DNA from: Hippophae tibetana | Taxonomy: Eukaryota > Streptophyta > Magnoliopsida > Rosales > Elaeagnaceae | NCBI GenBank assembly: GCA_037013495.1 | Contig: CM072809.1 | Location: 5,231,001-5,295,000, forward strand | DNA length: 64,000 nt | Reading direction: 5' to 3' | Shown: positions 22,689-32,960 of the stretch, one piece after another | Layout of the letters: each line of letters starts with the position of its first letter | Numbering within the stretch: the stretch's first letter is position 1 | Made by a program: the position numbers and the translations under genes | Notes under the pieces: generated by a model | What the model was told of the DNA's origin: nothing | Databases searched by the model: none | The model's input: only the letters and a program-made list of their open reading frames with translations

Positions 22689-24623
22689 ATGGATTCAGTT
22701 AAATCATCAGCCTTGACACCATGGAAGGGTAGATTCGCACGTACTGTATCCAAAGTTCTTCATCTTCGTGGTGCTACTGGTATTGCTCCAGTTGATGGGA
22801 TTCAAAAGGTGAAGTCAGGTGAAGTTGGAATTCAAAAGCCGAAGTCGGGAGAAATTGCAATTCAAAAGTTGAAATCTAGAGAATTTGGGGTTCAGAAAGT
22901 TAAGTCGCAAGAAAAGGTCAAGGATGAAGAGCCTCATTCTTTTGAAGTTGGAATTCAAAAGCTGAAGTCGGGAGAAATTGGAATTCAAAAGTTGAAATCT
23001 AGAGAATTTGGGGTTCAGAAAGTTAAGTCGCAAGAGAAGGTCAAGGATGAAGAGCCTCATTCTTTTGAAGTTGGAATTCAGAAGCTGAAGTCGGGAGAAA
23101 TTGGTATTCAGAAAGTGAAGTCGCGACAGAAAGTGAAGGATGAAGATCCTCAATCTTTTGAAGTTGGAATTCAGAAGCTGAAGTCGGGAGAATTTGGAAT
23201 TCAGAAGCTAAGGTCGGGAGAAATTGGTATTCAGAAGCTGAAGTCGGGAGAATTTGGAATTCAGAAGCTAAAGTCGGAAGAAATTGGAGTTCAGAAGCTG
23301 AAGTCGGGAGAATTTGGAATTCAGAAGCTGAAGTCAGGAGAATTTGGGATTCAGAAAGTTAAGTCGCAACAGAAAGTGAAGGATGAAGAGCCCCAATCTT
23401 TTGACATTAATGATGAAGAGCTTCAGGACAGAGTGGCTATAGAAGTTATTCTAGCTAAGTTGTTCGCCAGCGTTTCAACTGTTAAAGCTGCATATGCCCA
23501 GTTGCAGTTTTCTCAATCACCATATGATGCTGATGGGATTCAAGCTGCTGATCAGGTAGTAGTTGCTGAGTTTAAGAAGCTGTCTGAGATGAAACAGCAG
23601 TGCTACTTGAAAAGGCAGTTTGATTCTTCACCAGAGACTGCAATGATTTTGGCCGAGATTGAGGAGCAAAAGAGTGTGGCAAAAACTTACGAAATTATGG
23701 GGAAAAAGTTAGAATCACAGGTGAGATTGAAGAACTCTGAAATTATATTTCTCAAGGAAAAGCTGGAGGAAGCCAATAAAGAGAATAAATTGGTTGAGAA
23801 GAAGTTGAACCAAAGTGGGCAGCTTTATGTGCTTGACAAACTTCATTTATCTGGCTTAAGTTCTAGCCATTTCATTACAGTTCTTCGTTATACCTTAAGG
23901 TCCATTCGAAGCTTCGTGAGGATGATGATTGACGAAATGAAATCTGCTGGTTGGGATTTTGATGCTGCAGCTTGTGCAATCCAACCAGATGTGGTTTATG
24001 GGAAACAAGATGACAAGTGTTTTGCATTTGAGTCCTTTCTTTGTAGGGAAATGTTTGGCAATTTCTGCTACCCTTGCTTCTCTCTTCCATTTGAATCTTT
24101 AAAGGACAAGGGGAAACAGCAACAAGAGCTTTTTTTCAGAACTTTCATGGAATTAAAGCCAATGAAGCCAAAGGAGTATCTTTCCCAGAAGCCTAAATCA
24201 GCTTTTTCAAGCTTTTGTCGTGTCAAGTACTTGCAATTGATTCATCCCAATATGGAATCTTCCTTCTTTGGTAATTTAAATCAAAGAAACCTCATTATTA
24301 ACAGTGAATTTCCAAGCAATCCGTTCTTTGCTTCGTTTGCTGAAATGGCAAAAAGAGTTTTCCTCCTACATTGTTTGGCCTTCTCTTTCCAGAAGGAGGC
24401 ATCGATCTTTCAAGTAAGGAAGGGATGCAGATTCTCAGACGTCTACATGGAAAGCATAGTTGAGGAAGCATTGCCTTCAACGATGGACCATGCTCTAGAA
24501 TATGATCCCCAAGTGGCTTTCACAGTAGTTCCTGGATTCATGATTGGTAAAACTGTTATACAATGCCAGGTTTATGTTTCTCAATTCCAAAACCAATCCC
24601 AGAAATTGAAGGTAGTTCGATAA
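22689..24623 (+). CDS. DUF641 (GIL1/IRKI-like) protein with an expanded decapeptide repeat
   Basis: Intronless CDS of 644 codons; the ATG at 22689 follows a splice acceptor by three bases. Residues 1-36 are a basic N-terminus (MDSVKSSALTPWKGRFARTV). Residues 37-240 are sixteen copies of a decapeptide, consensus GIQKLKSGEF/I, four of them extended by an 11-residue acidic linker (VKDEEPHSFEV type). DUF641 proper starts about residue 247 (DRVAIEVILAKLFASVSTVK, AAYAQLQFSQSPYDADGIQA), followed by a coiled coil at about 320-375. The C-terminal half carries the GIL1/IRKI C-terminal domain (KCFAFESFLCREMFGNFCYP, KYLQLIHPNMESSFFG, and the end PGFMIGKTVIQCQVYVS). Family members are linked to gravitropism in light (GIL1) and to receptor kinase IRK; the subgroup here, with an MDSV-type N-terminus, has no firm function that I know. 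The decapeptide array appears to be an expansion of a single ancestral unit. No frame damage. Confidence 0.93.
   Translation: MDSVKSSALTPWKGRFARTVSKVLHLRGATGIAPVDGIQKVKSGEVGIQKPKSGEIAIQKLKSREFGVQKVKSQEKVKDEEPHSFEVGIQKLKSGEIGIQKLKSREFGVQKVKSQEKVKDEEPHSFEVGIQKLKSGEIGIQKVKSRQKVKDEDPQSFEVGIQKLKSGEFGIQKLRSGEIGIQKLKSGEFGIQKLKSEEIGVQKLKSGEFGIQKLKSGEFGIQKVKSQQKVKDEEPQSFDINDEELQDRVAIEVILAKLFASVSTVKAAYAQLQFSQSPYDADGIQAADQVVVAEFKKLSEMKQQCYLKRQFDSSPETAMILAEIEEQKSVAKTYEIMGKKLESQVRLKNSEIIFLKEKLEEANKENKLVEKKLNQSGQLYVLDKLHLSGLSSSHFITVLRYTLRSIRSFVRMMIDEMKSAGWDFDAAACAIQPDVVYGKQDDKCFAFESFLCREMFGNFCYPCFSLPFESLKDKGKQQQELFFRTFMELKPMKPKEYLSQKPKSAFSSFCRVKYLQLIHPNMESSFFGNLNQRNLIINSEFPSNPFFASFAEMAKRVFLLHCLAFSFQKEASIFQVRKGCRFSDVYMESIVEEALPSTMDHALEYDPQVAFTVVPGFMIGKTVIQCQVYVSQFQNQSQKLKVVR
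22797..23408 (+). repeat. In-frame coding minisatellite, 16 units of 30 bp with higher-order structure
   Basis: Twelve units of 30 bp and four of 63 bp encode residues 37-240 of the DUF641 protein. A second-order repeat of 123 bp (unit, unit, long unit; 41 residues) is duplicated nearly exactly around 22830-23075, and the later part is a simple alternation of GEF and GEI units. All units are multiples of three and no stop occurs. Confidence 0.95.
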
Positions 24624-27600
24624 CGAGGTAGGAACTCGATCGATTGCCGATCATCGGATGCATTTGGGGCCCATACCAACATTACAGCTTTAAATGCTGG
24701 AGTCCATTGTCTTGGTTCTATAAGTTGAAGTTGACGAGGGATAGAAAAAGTGAGTGATATAAAAAAAACAAACTATACTGTTCTTGCTTGCAAGTTGTGG
24801 GGCCTTCCAAGTTTGAAGTTGATCATTTTGTCATTTTGTTTGACGATCATTTTGAAAACAAAAGGCGCGTTGAGCCTTTTTATTTGGGGAACCGGAAATC
24901 GTTGGTTATATTTATTTATCTTTACCCAAAAAAAAAAACCCCTGAACATGACAGAGGGATTATTTAGCTTATTTAGCTGTTATGCATCATTTCATTAGTA
25001 AAGGCATGTTCTATTATTATGTACATAATAATATAATACATAGTTAAGATTTCAATGTTCTAAGTTTTCTCCTCACTTTGTATATATATCTGTTTTGTTT
25101 AAAGATTACATTAATATTAAATTTTATCAGTACATAAACCATGATTTTCCAATCTAATAAATAGTTTGTTATTAAAAAAACTACCTTGTAACTATTCTGG
25201 TGCCATTTATTCTTTCTCATTTGTTAGATTCGCGGGATTATACCTGACATTCGTAAATAGTTCCACCTTTTACTTACTTGCTTTACATAATCGATACGCG
25301 CTCCTTCATTGCCAGAAAGGGCTGTCTGGTTCTTTTTCATCCGATTGAGATACTTTCAAGCGTCTTTATTTTATTGGTCACTCATATGTAGACGCGTACG
25401 TTCTACCGTGTACGCGTGGCTGGACCAAAGTCTTGCATTTTTGCTGAGTGCTGAAATATCAGTTGGGAAATGTTTTATGGATTTAGCGTTTTATTTTTAT
25501 TGAATATACTTAATGTTTTAACAAAAAATATTAAAAATAACATAAATATTAGGAAATTAAACATTGAATACATTATATAACAAATTAAATGTTCAAAATT
25601 AAACATTGAATACATTTATGTTAATTAACAAATTTTATTTTATTAACAGATCTTTTAATATCTACCTAAAACACTACTTTTTAAATTTAACTATTTTATT
25701 AATTCGATTTTTTTAATATAAAAGAAAAGATTGTGTTTGCATTTGTATCATTTTTAATTATCTTTTAATTAAAAAGTGTTAAATGGGAGTATTGATATTA
25801 TTTTTTTAATTTGATATTTAAGTGGTATTTTTTATATTTATCTTAAAATAAAATATATACGGCATATTTTTTAATATACAAAAAACAAATTGTTTACATT
25901 ATAAAAAAAGTCATAATTACTCTATATAAATGAGATTGAAAACGAAACTTTATTTATGATAAATTATGTTTTGTAGTTAAACCTATTTGAGTGTACTAAC
26001 AAATAAAATAATAAATATTGATATAAATTTAAAGTTTGATCGGGCAACTTATCTTTCTCTCATCTTTTATTCTACTTTTTCTCTTCCTATTTTTCTCTTT
26101 TAATTTCCTCCATTTGAATCTCTGATTATAGGATGAAGATCTCTCTCTTCGATACCATTTACCTTATTTTTTATTTTTTATAAATAAGTTGTTATCACTA
26201 ATTTTAATAATTTATTTTGTCAGATATAATCCTACGAAAATTATATCTAATATTGTTTTGTATTTTTCAAGATTCTTCATAATGTTTAGATATTATTTTG
26301 TTGGTTATGGTGCATTTTAATAGGTCCTAGTTTATGTATATTTATGATTCTCAAATATATAAAGATTTTTCAAAATGTAGATATTTTGTTAAACATGTTG
26401 TTTTATTAATACATTTTTCAAGTAACTTAGTTTAATGTTGAAAATAATTAAAGATGAGCAAGATCATGAAATTTATGATGACTTGGTAGTATTCTTAGTA
26501 AAGTCATCATTTTCTTTTGTTTGTAATTTGTGTATATTTAATGTTTAAATATGTATCAATAAGTTTTATTTATAAAAAAATGATGTTTTGTTTTATTTTT
26601 TAAATTTGAGATTTAATAAAATGTGTAGGAATTTATCTATAAAAAAAATTCAGTTTTTGGTCGAAATTTGCTCGAAACTTAATGATGTCAATAGTGGTTT
26701 TTTATTAAAACAAAAATAACCAGGTTTTGCAAGTGATTTTTATTTTTATTTTTTATCAAGCAAGTGATACATTTAGGTGGATATTTTCATCCATCTTAAC
26801 TTGAGATATCAACTTAAATTATAGAATTTGATTGAATAATAAACATGAATCCAACAATTTCATCTAATTAAAATATATTACTTATTTGTGAAGATCTATT
26901 TAATTAATACTAAAACTTTATTGTAAGGTAAGTAAATACAAAGTAAGATCTTTAATTCTCATAATATGTAAGAGATTATTTCAAAACAATATTCAAAACT
27001 TAATTTGGTATTTCATTTTAATTTAAGATGAGAAGATGTTTAGTTTTTATCTCTTAAGATTAAAATAGAAAAATAATTTTAAATTCTTAGTATTATTTTT
27101 GGTATGTTATATTATTTGTTGTTAGATAAATACATGGAAAAAAAATTCACTTTTTAAGTAATTTAGCCCATTTTCAACCATTTTTTTTTTTTTGGACACA
27201 TATTTGCAGCGCTTTGAGGAAGGAGAATTTTACTCGAGATAAATTCCTTTGTACATCAGTTTTATTTATTTCATTTGTAGGGCCCAATTCCAGGCGGGAC
27301 CTTTAGCACTTCGTTGGATCCATTTAGTTAAAATTTGGTCAAGCTTTAAAGGGAAACGCCAAGCCCATTATTGTCCGAATTCTATACCAGCTTAATTGAG
27401 CTAAACTTTAAGTGGGCCGAGCCTCATTTTATAAACATAGGTTAGGAGTCTAATAGCTTATAATGGAATTTAATATTTAATTAGATAATATTTAATGTAA
27501 ATTTTTTTTTAATAAAAATATATAAGTTATTTTATTTTTATAATTTTAAGTTTTAAAAAATTATAAATATATATTAAAAAAAATGCAAGCTTGAGTGACA

Positions 27601-28562
27601 AGTACTTATAATTCATGTGAAGAAAATGTATTCAATTAAATGCACGTAAAATCATGATCATATATGAAGCAATGCATCAAGAAAACTATATATCAAATGC
27701 ACTCAAAAACTCCAAAGAATTCAACTACTTCTTTTGTATTATAACATCAAGAATACATCTTAATAGCAACAATACAAAGCATCATCTTCTTTGTCTTTCT
27801 TAACACCATCTCTAATCAATCACTCTCTCACTTTCTCTCTACAAGATGAAACCCACTATTCTCATAGCTAATTTTCACTTCTCTTAAGTTCTCTTTGAGT
27901 ATATGATTGTATTCTAGAATCTAACTAACACATGTGTCTTTAAGATCTATTGATAAGCTTGTTAGTTACAAGTTCCTAATCACATGATCATAGGTGTAAA
28001 ATAACCAAGCTACTTATTGGTACATATATACTAGTTAGTTATAACTGTACCATTTTCACTGTTCAAGCAGTAAGAATGTGGTGCTCCATATCAATGGTGC
28101 GTGGGTTCGACTAGCTCGAGTACGTAGTTTTCTTAATTTATCTCTTGTCAGACAAAGAAACAAAAAGCCCAAGCTTGATCTTTTTATTTAAAAAAGAAAA
28201 CAAGTCAAACTGAAGGACGAAGAGGCATATAAGATAAAACATTGTTATAAAAATACAAGATAATAAGAAATGTTTGGCCAAAAAGTTTATGAAAAGTACT
28301 AGCCAAGTTGATATTTCACAATGAAAAAAGGTAACAATCCATAATCCAAGTGTTTTTTTTTTCTTTCTGAAATACATTATCTAAGTGTAAATTGTAAAAA
28401 GAAAATGAACCTTTTCAATTTTCATGATCAAGTCAACAGAAATTTGTACCACGAAGTATACATATAGCATGAGAGAAAGAGAAAGAAACACACACATAGA
28501 ATGCAACTAATATAATTATCCTCAGTATGTATGATATTATGTATATATAATATGAGGATAAA
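24624..28562. other. 3'UTR of the DUF641 gene, then intergenic AT-rich DNA
   Basis: About 24624-25030 probably holds the 3'UTR (several AATAAT-type signals near 25028). Beyond it no gene, element or array is recognised. 27270-27430 is a less AT-rich patch with GGGCCCA and AAGCCCA motifs but no coding match. Confidence 0.5.
25392..25417. other. Short perfect inverted repeat with ACGCGT cores
   Basis: ACGCGTAC (25392-25399) and GTACGCGT (25410-25417) are exact inverted copies ten bases apart. ACGCGT contains the CGCG-type core bound by CAMTA factors, but no nearby gene start is seen. Confidence 0.4.
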
Positions 28563-28795
28563 CTAAGGCTTATGCCCAACTCCAGGACTTGGCACGGACT
28601 GTAAAATCCTATCAATCTTGGCAGCTTCTTATATTCAGTTACAGTCTGGCTCTTATCACCTTGAGGTATTGCTGAACTGTCCTTACCAACCATACTTAGA
28701 GTTGTCAACATTTTTCCAGCCTCAGAATATTCTGGCAAATTGCATATTAAAGTAAAGATTAAGACAACCGATATCATGAAGTGCTTGAGACTCAT
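28563..28795 (-). pseudogene. Small secreted signalling-peptide precursor (PIP/PIPL-like?), apparent frameshift
   Basis: From the ATG at 28795 the frame gives a clear signal peptide (MSLKHFMISVVLIFTLICNL, then EYSEAGK) and a polar propeptide up to about residue 57 (KSQTVTEYKK). In that frame the protein then runs on for about 60 residues into hydrophobic, unlikely sequence. In the next frame, from about 28625, the DNA reads EAAKIDRILQSVPSPGVGHK P and stops at 28563, giving a precursor of about 80 residues, the usual size. The proline/glycine-rich tail ending in GH resembles the SGPSxxGxGH core of PAMP-induced peptides, secreted hormones recognised by receptor kinases; the match is partial. 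A one-base change in the pair of AAG codons near 28628 or a missed splice explains the break. It could be a true pseudogene or a sequencing error. Confidence 0.6.
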
Positions 28796-28858
28796 GTTAG
28801 AAAATTGAGATTGAGAAGTCTATATGGTAAAGTGGTTCTGCTTACTGATGATTTGTAA

Positions 28859-28867
28859 GTCTATATA
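28859..28867 (-). promoter_or_regulatory. TATA box of the peptide gene
   Basis: CTATATAGA on the - strand, roughly 65 bp before the ATG at 28795, consistent with a short leader. Inferred from motif and distance. Confidence 0.5.
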
Positions 28868-29198
28868 GATGAGGGATCTGAAGAGGGGAGTCGTGGGACT
28901 TGATCAAATTAGTTGGAAAATTCAACAATTTTGAATATGAATTTTGTAGGAATATTTTTTAGTAGTATTAATTGTATGCATAAGTATACATGCATCGTTA
29001 GTTATTAATATGATGTAAAGTTAAAGATAAGATGATAAAATAATTTGTGATATCATAATTAATTAGATTTTAACATGTGTATTATTCTGTACATCAAGTT
29101 GTTATTTAAAAAAAAAACTACTTCTCGTATTTTTTTAAATGGTTTTTGGGAAAAGTCTCTCTTGGTTAGGCAATAAACTAAGAAGCCGGCCTCTCTTT

Positions 29199-29224
29199 TC
29201 TCTCTCTCTCTCTCTCTCTCTCTT
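29199..29224. repeat. (TC)n microsatellite
   Basis: About twelve uninterrupted TC/CT dinucleotides; no coding role seen. Confidence 0.9.
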
Positions 29225-29950
29225 TCAAGGAAACTAAGATATCATATGCTTCTTTTTGTATTAATGCATGCACTCCATTTACTCCAATAATGAATATTGT
29301 TGGCTGCTTAATTCAATGATTACAGTGGCAAAGAGGTCCCTACCCATTTGACAAAGCTCTTTGTGTTGGAATTAATGGTGTCCGTAGCGTACAAGATCAA
29401 TAAACTGGATACACAGCATTGTGTTTTTGATAGTGACAAGCTGTGGAATTCATTTCGTTGAACTTAGGGGTCGACAGCTTTTGATGTGTGAGTTAAGGCA
29501 AAAACGGAATTTAACACATCAACTTTCTTACAAGCTCAAGAACGTAGTAAATGAGATAATTACCTCAATCTTAATGGTATAAAATCCCAATAAGATACCT
29601 AATTACTATAAATAATTTTTTATTCTCTAAAATTAAGTTATTTTATTTTTATCTTTTAAATATTAGATAATTCTATCAACTTCTAAAAATTAAAAATATG
29701 ATGCATGAACGACTACTTATGAATTAAATGTAAAAGTTAATCCATTATATGCCTAATTTTTAATCAAATTCATCCACTTTAATCCAATCTTTAGACATAC
29801 TCTTACATATAACGGGACATTACTCGCTATTCTTTTTCATTCTTTCTAAACCTTAGCATTTTTTATTATTTTTTTCTTCTTTTAGATATCTTCAATTGAA
29901 AATGAAGTCTTTTGATCTCGAAATTGAATCTCTTTACATGAGATTATTTC

Positions 29951-30180
29951 TTTTATTTTCACTATAATTTAATAAAATTAATCATAATTATAGTATTTTT
30001 TAGCTAACTAGATCTTAGATCTAGCACTATTACAATATATACTTTTGGTCTCGGAAATTTAGCCACAGTTTTTTTTTATTTTCACTATAATTTAATAAAA
30101 TTAATCATAATTATAGTATTTTTTAGCTAACTAAATCTTAGATCCACTACTACAATATATGCTTTTGGTCTCGAAAATTT
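29951..30180 (+). repeat. Duplicated left end of the CACTA element (about 120-bp period)
   Basis: A unit from CACTATAATTT (29960 and 30083) through a CACTA end (30025 and 30145) to GGTCTCG(G/A)AAATTTAGCC is present twice. Copy 1 carries TAG directly before CACTA; copy 2 lacks those three bases. A more decayed third copy may start near 29909 (CTTTTGATCTCGAAATTGAA). Confidence 0.85.
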
Positions 30181-30564
30181 AGCCTCGATTTTTTAAAAAA
30201 TTGAGCCTATAAGGTTTTGGTCATAATTTAATAAAAACTGAGACCATAGGGTATGTTATGACCTCGATTTTTATTAATAATCGTGGCCATAAGTTATATC
30301 AATTTTTTTTCATTTTCCTTTTTTTTCTTATTTTTCCCAGTTTTTTTTTCTTTTACATTTTTTCGAGCACTTTTTTCTTTTTTTTGTTTTTCTCAGATCG
30401 ATTATCTTCCCCTAACTTCTTCTTCTTCCTCTACTCTATCGCACACCTCTCATGTTCCTCTTGCTGGTGTTGGTCCTTAGTTCACTGGTCGTTGTTCGCT
30501 ATTTGCTAGTCATTGTTCGTTGTTCGCTGGTCGCTGGTCATTGGTGCTGGTACGCTGACAAACT

Positions 30565-30692
30565 GATTTTCCATCTGAGATTGGACTCAACCAATTGTGA
30601 ATCTGGAATTTCTATTGAGTTGGGATGTTCTTATAAAGCTGATTTTGTTGTTGCCCACAAACACTGTGTAGATGCTTGGTTCAAAATCAAAG
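30565..30692 (+). pseudogene. Captured exon of a RING-CH (MARCH-type) E3 ligase gene
   Basis: The frame reads IFHLRLDSTNCESGISIELG, then CSYKADFVVAHKHCVDAWFK IKG and a donor AAAG|GTAAC at 30692/30693. This matches the second half of the plant RING-variant finger (normally CRICHLxLES...CSCK...AHKQCAEAWFKIKGNKTCEIC). The cysteine of the first CxxC is phenylalanine here and the second pair has CSY for CSC. The exon is isolated, without upstream or downstream coding partners, inside the CACTA element. It is a transduplicated fragment without expected ligase function. Whether it is transcribed as part of a chimeric RNA is unknown. Confidence 0.8.
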
Positions 30693-31267
30693 GTAACAAT
30701 GATTTTTAAGTTTCTTACTTTTCACGACATATACATTTAATTGTTATCTGATTGCGTTAAGTTTCATATATCCTCTAACGTGTGCAGTTTGGCAGCTGGG
30801 GTTTGATTTGTTTATGATCTAATATATATTAAGGCAGTTACTACCTTTCATTTTTCCAATGTTCTATTATTCATCTTTTAGCTCTTTATATTATATTGAA
30901 ATCATAAGACCTAAAATCAAGAAGAAATATTGCAAAATTTGCTTATGAGTTGGACTTAATTACATTGAAATATAGAGTTGTTTTTTGTTGGTACTCTTAG
31001 TTATTGTCCATTTTTCTTTCTAATTCCACCTTATATGGTTATGTTAAATGGTGGCAAATATTCACACCATTGTAATATGACATGGCAAGAAATATACGTG
31101 TTAGATTAAGAAAATTGAAAGCAAGTGCGAAGATCGAACCAAAAAATATTTGTATACCTCTTAGTCTTTCTGCTTTAGATGGTCAATAAACAAAATTGCT
31201 TCTCAATGTTTCCTTCTTTTAAAAGAAGTGTAAGAATATTTTTAATACGATTTATCTGTTATGACAG

Positions 31268-32960
31268 CTTGCATCAGGTGAGGTTTTTGGTCCAGATCAA
31301 CCAATTGTGTTAGAACTACTGGGATCTGAGAGGTCTTTACAAGCCCTTGAATGTGTGTTTTTCTCTTTGAAGACATCACATTTATTAAACTGAATTCACC
31401 ACTGAAATACATGTCTGCATGACATGGAAAAAATGTTTGTGCACCTTCTGTAAAAAGGCCATACATTATTGGATGAATAGGATGAAGGAAAAAACATTTG
31501 AAAGTAAGGATAAATTATTTACACTAAGAAAGATTCAACCAGTAGACCAAGGTATTTTCCTTTATTTAGGCCCCAAGATTATGAATTTTAACGATGAAAA
31601 TTGGTAAATTTCATGTATGAAAATATTACTTTATTATCTCGCTGTATTAGCTTAAACATCCCATTTGACATTATTTTTATATTATATTGTTGGCTGAAAT
31701 TGAATTATTGATATAGATCATGCTAATTAAGAAGAGGTCTTATACATACATGAGCTGCTATGGAATTGGAGGATTCACTGTTCCCTTTGTTAAGAGAGGT
31801 GAGTATAAGCATTGATTCGTATGAAGTATTCCAAGATGTAGAATGGGCACTTTTAATAGGGGAAAAGCCTCGAGGACCTGGAATAGAACGAGCTGATTTA
31901 TTGGACATAAATGGAAAGATATTTACTGAACAGGTAACTTTTGTTTCTCTCTATGTGTGTGTGTACTAGCTTGTAGGTGCCTAATTAGCCAAAAAGTTTC
32001 TTATTCGTGATTTTGATTTCAATACCTCAGGGAAAAGTACCGAATAATGTTGCATCTCGTAACGTCAAATTCATAGTTGTTGGCAACCCTCGTAACACCA
32101 AGTAAGAAACATAAATATTTTTTAGGGTGAGATAGGGTCAAGACCTATGCTATATGGACTTTCATGGACTATGGATATTGTAACTATTTAGATATATATT
32201 TTGGTGTCAACACGTCTTTTTTGTTATAAATTTATGCTAATTTTTTGGTGTATGGTTCCGATATCCTTGTCATGAAAAATGATGTCTCCATGAACACATG
32301 GAGGGGCTAGTGAGTGGATGACTTGCATGATATGGGGAGATACATGAAATGCCTCACATAAATAAAAGTTTTCCCACTCATTTTTCAGTGCACTAATTTG
32401 TATGAAGAATGCTCTAAATATACCAGTAAAGAATTTTCATGCCTTGACACGGTTAGATGAAAATCGGGCAAAATGTTAGGTAAGGACAAGTCATTGTGTT
32501 TGCTTCCGATCTTCTGTGATGATTTTTGATATTGGTTGTGGTAACTTACAAAATGAATATGATCCATACAGTTGGCCCTAAAAGCAGGTGTGTTCTATGA
32601 TAAAGTATCAAACATGACCATATGAGGAAACCACTCAACAACTTAGGTCATTTATAGACCCCGTAGTTAGACAAGCTTGCACTGAAGTTTATTTGTCATG
32701 TCCTTTATTAAAAGAATTAGTTGTAATATTTGTATCAGGTTCCAAACTTCTTAAACACAAGAATAGATGGCTTGCTTGTCAAAAAAATCATCAAAGATCA
32801 CAGGTGGCTAGAGAAGGAATTCACTAAAAAAGTCCAGACAGTAAGAACCGTCTAAAGATAAAGTGCAAAAGTTTGAAAACTTATTATCCCTCATTTTCCA
32901 ATTATTGATGATATATCTGAATTTGTAGAGAGAAGGTGTGCTTATTAAAAAATGGGGAAG
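31268..32960 (+). pseudogene. Captured genomic fragment of chloroplast NADP-malate dehydrogenase, seven exons
   Basis: Exons with conserved splice sites: 31268-31366 ([28 protein letters not shown]), 31757-31933 ([50 protein letters not shown]), 32031-32101 (ASRNVKFIVVGNPRNT), 32389-32479 ([29 protein letters not shown] then TAG), 32572-32646 (LALKAGVFYDKVSNMTI, GNHSTT then TAG), 32739-32840 ([17 protein letters not shown]) and 32929-32960 (REGVLIKKWGR). The [20 protein letters not shown] context identifies the NADP-dependent chloroplast isoform, which reduces oxaloacetate to malate. The transit peptide, N-terminal redox cysteines, NADP-binding glycine motif and C-terminal regulatory extension are absent. 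A tryptophan codon of WGNHS is TGA, and two CAG codons at exon ends are TAG, so no enzyme is made. Introns are kept, so capture was at DNA level. Confidence 0.92.

Larger units (their letters stand above)
28796..29950. other. Promoter of the peptide gene and intergenic DNA
   Basis: CTATATAG at 28859-28867 lies about 65 bases upstream of the peptide start on the - strand. A (TC)n tract is at 29199-29224. Otherwise AT-rich without recognised genes. Confidence 0.5.

Noticed and set aside
22815..23153. 112-codon - strand frame
   Set aside because: Antisense of the DUF641 decapeptide array; its regularity only mirrors the repeat.
28079..28125. tRNA-like box B (GGGTTCGACTAGC) suggesting a tRNA gene or SINE
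   Set aside because: No matching box A at correct spacing, no acceptor stem and no A-rich tail or target duplication.
30258..30509. Overlapping F- and S-rich frames on the + strand
   Set aside because: They translate a long T-rich tract inside the CACTA element; no protein family content.
31419..31607. 62-codon + strand frame inside the CACTA element as a third captured gene
   Set aside because: TLRKIQPVDQGIFLYLGPKI was not assignable to a family; it sits in what would be an MDH intron and may be random.
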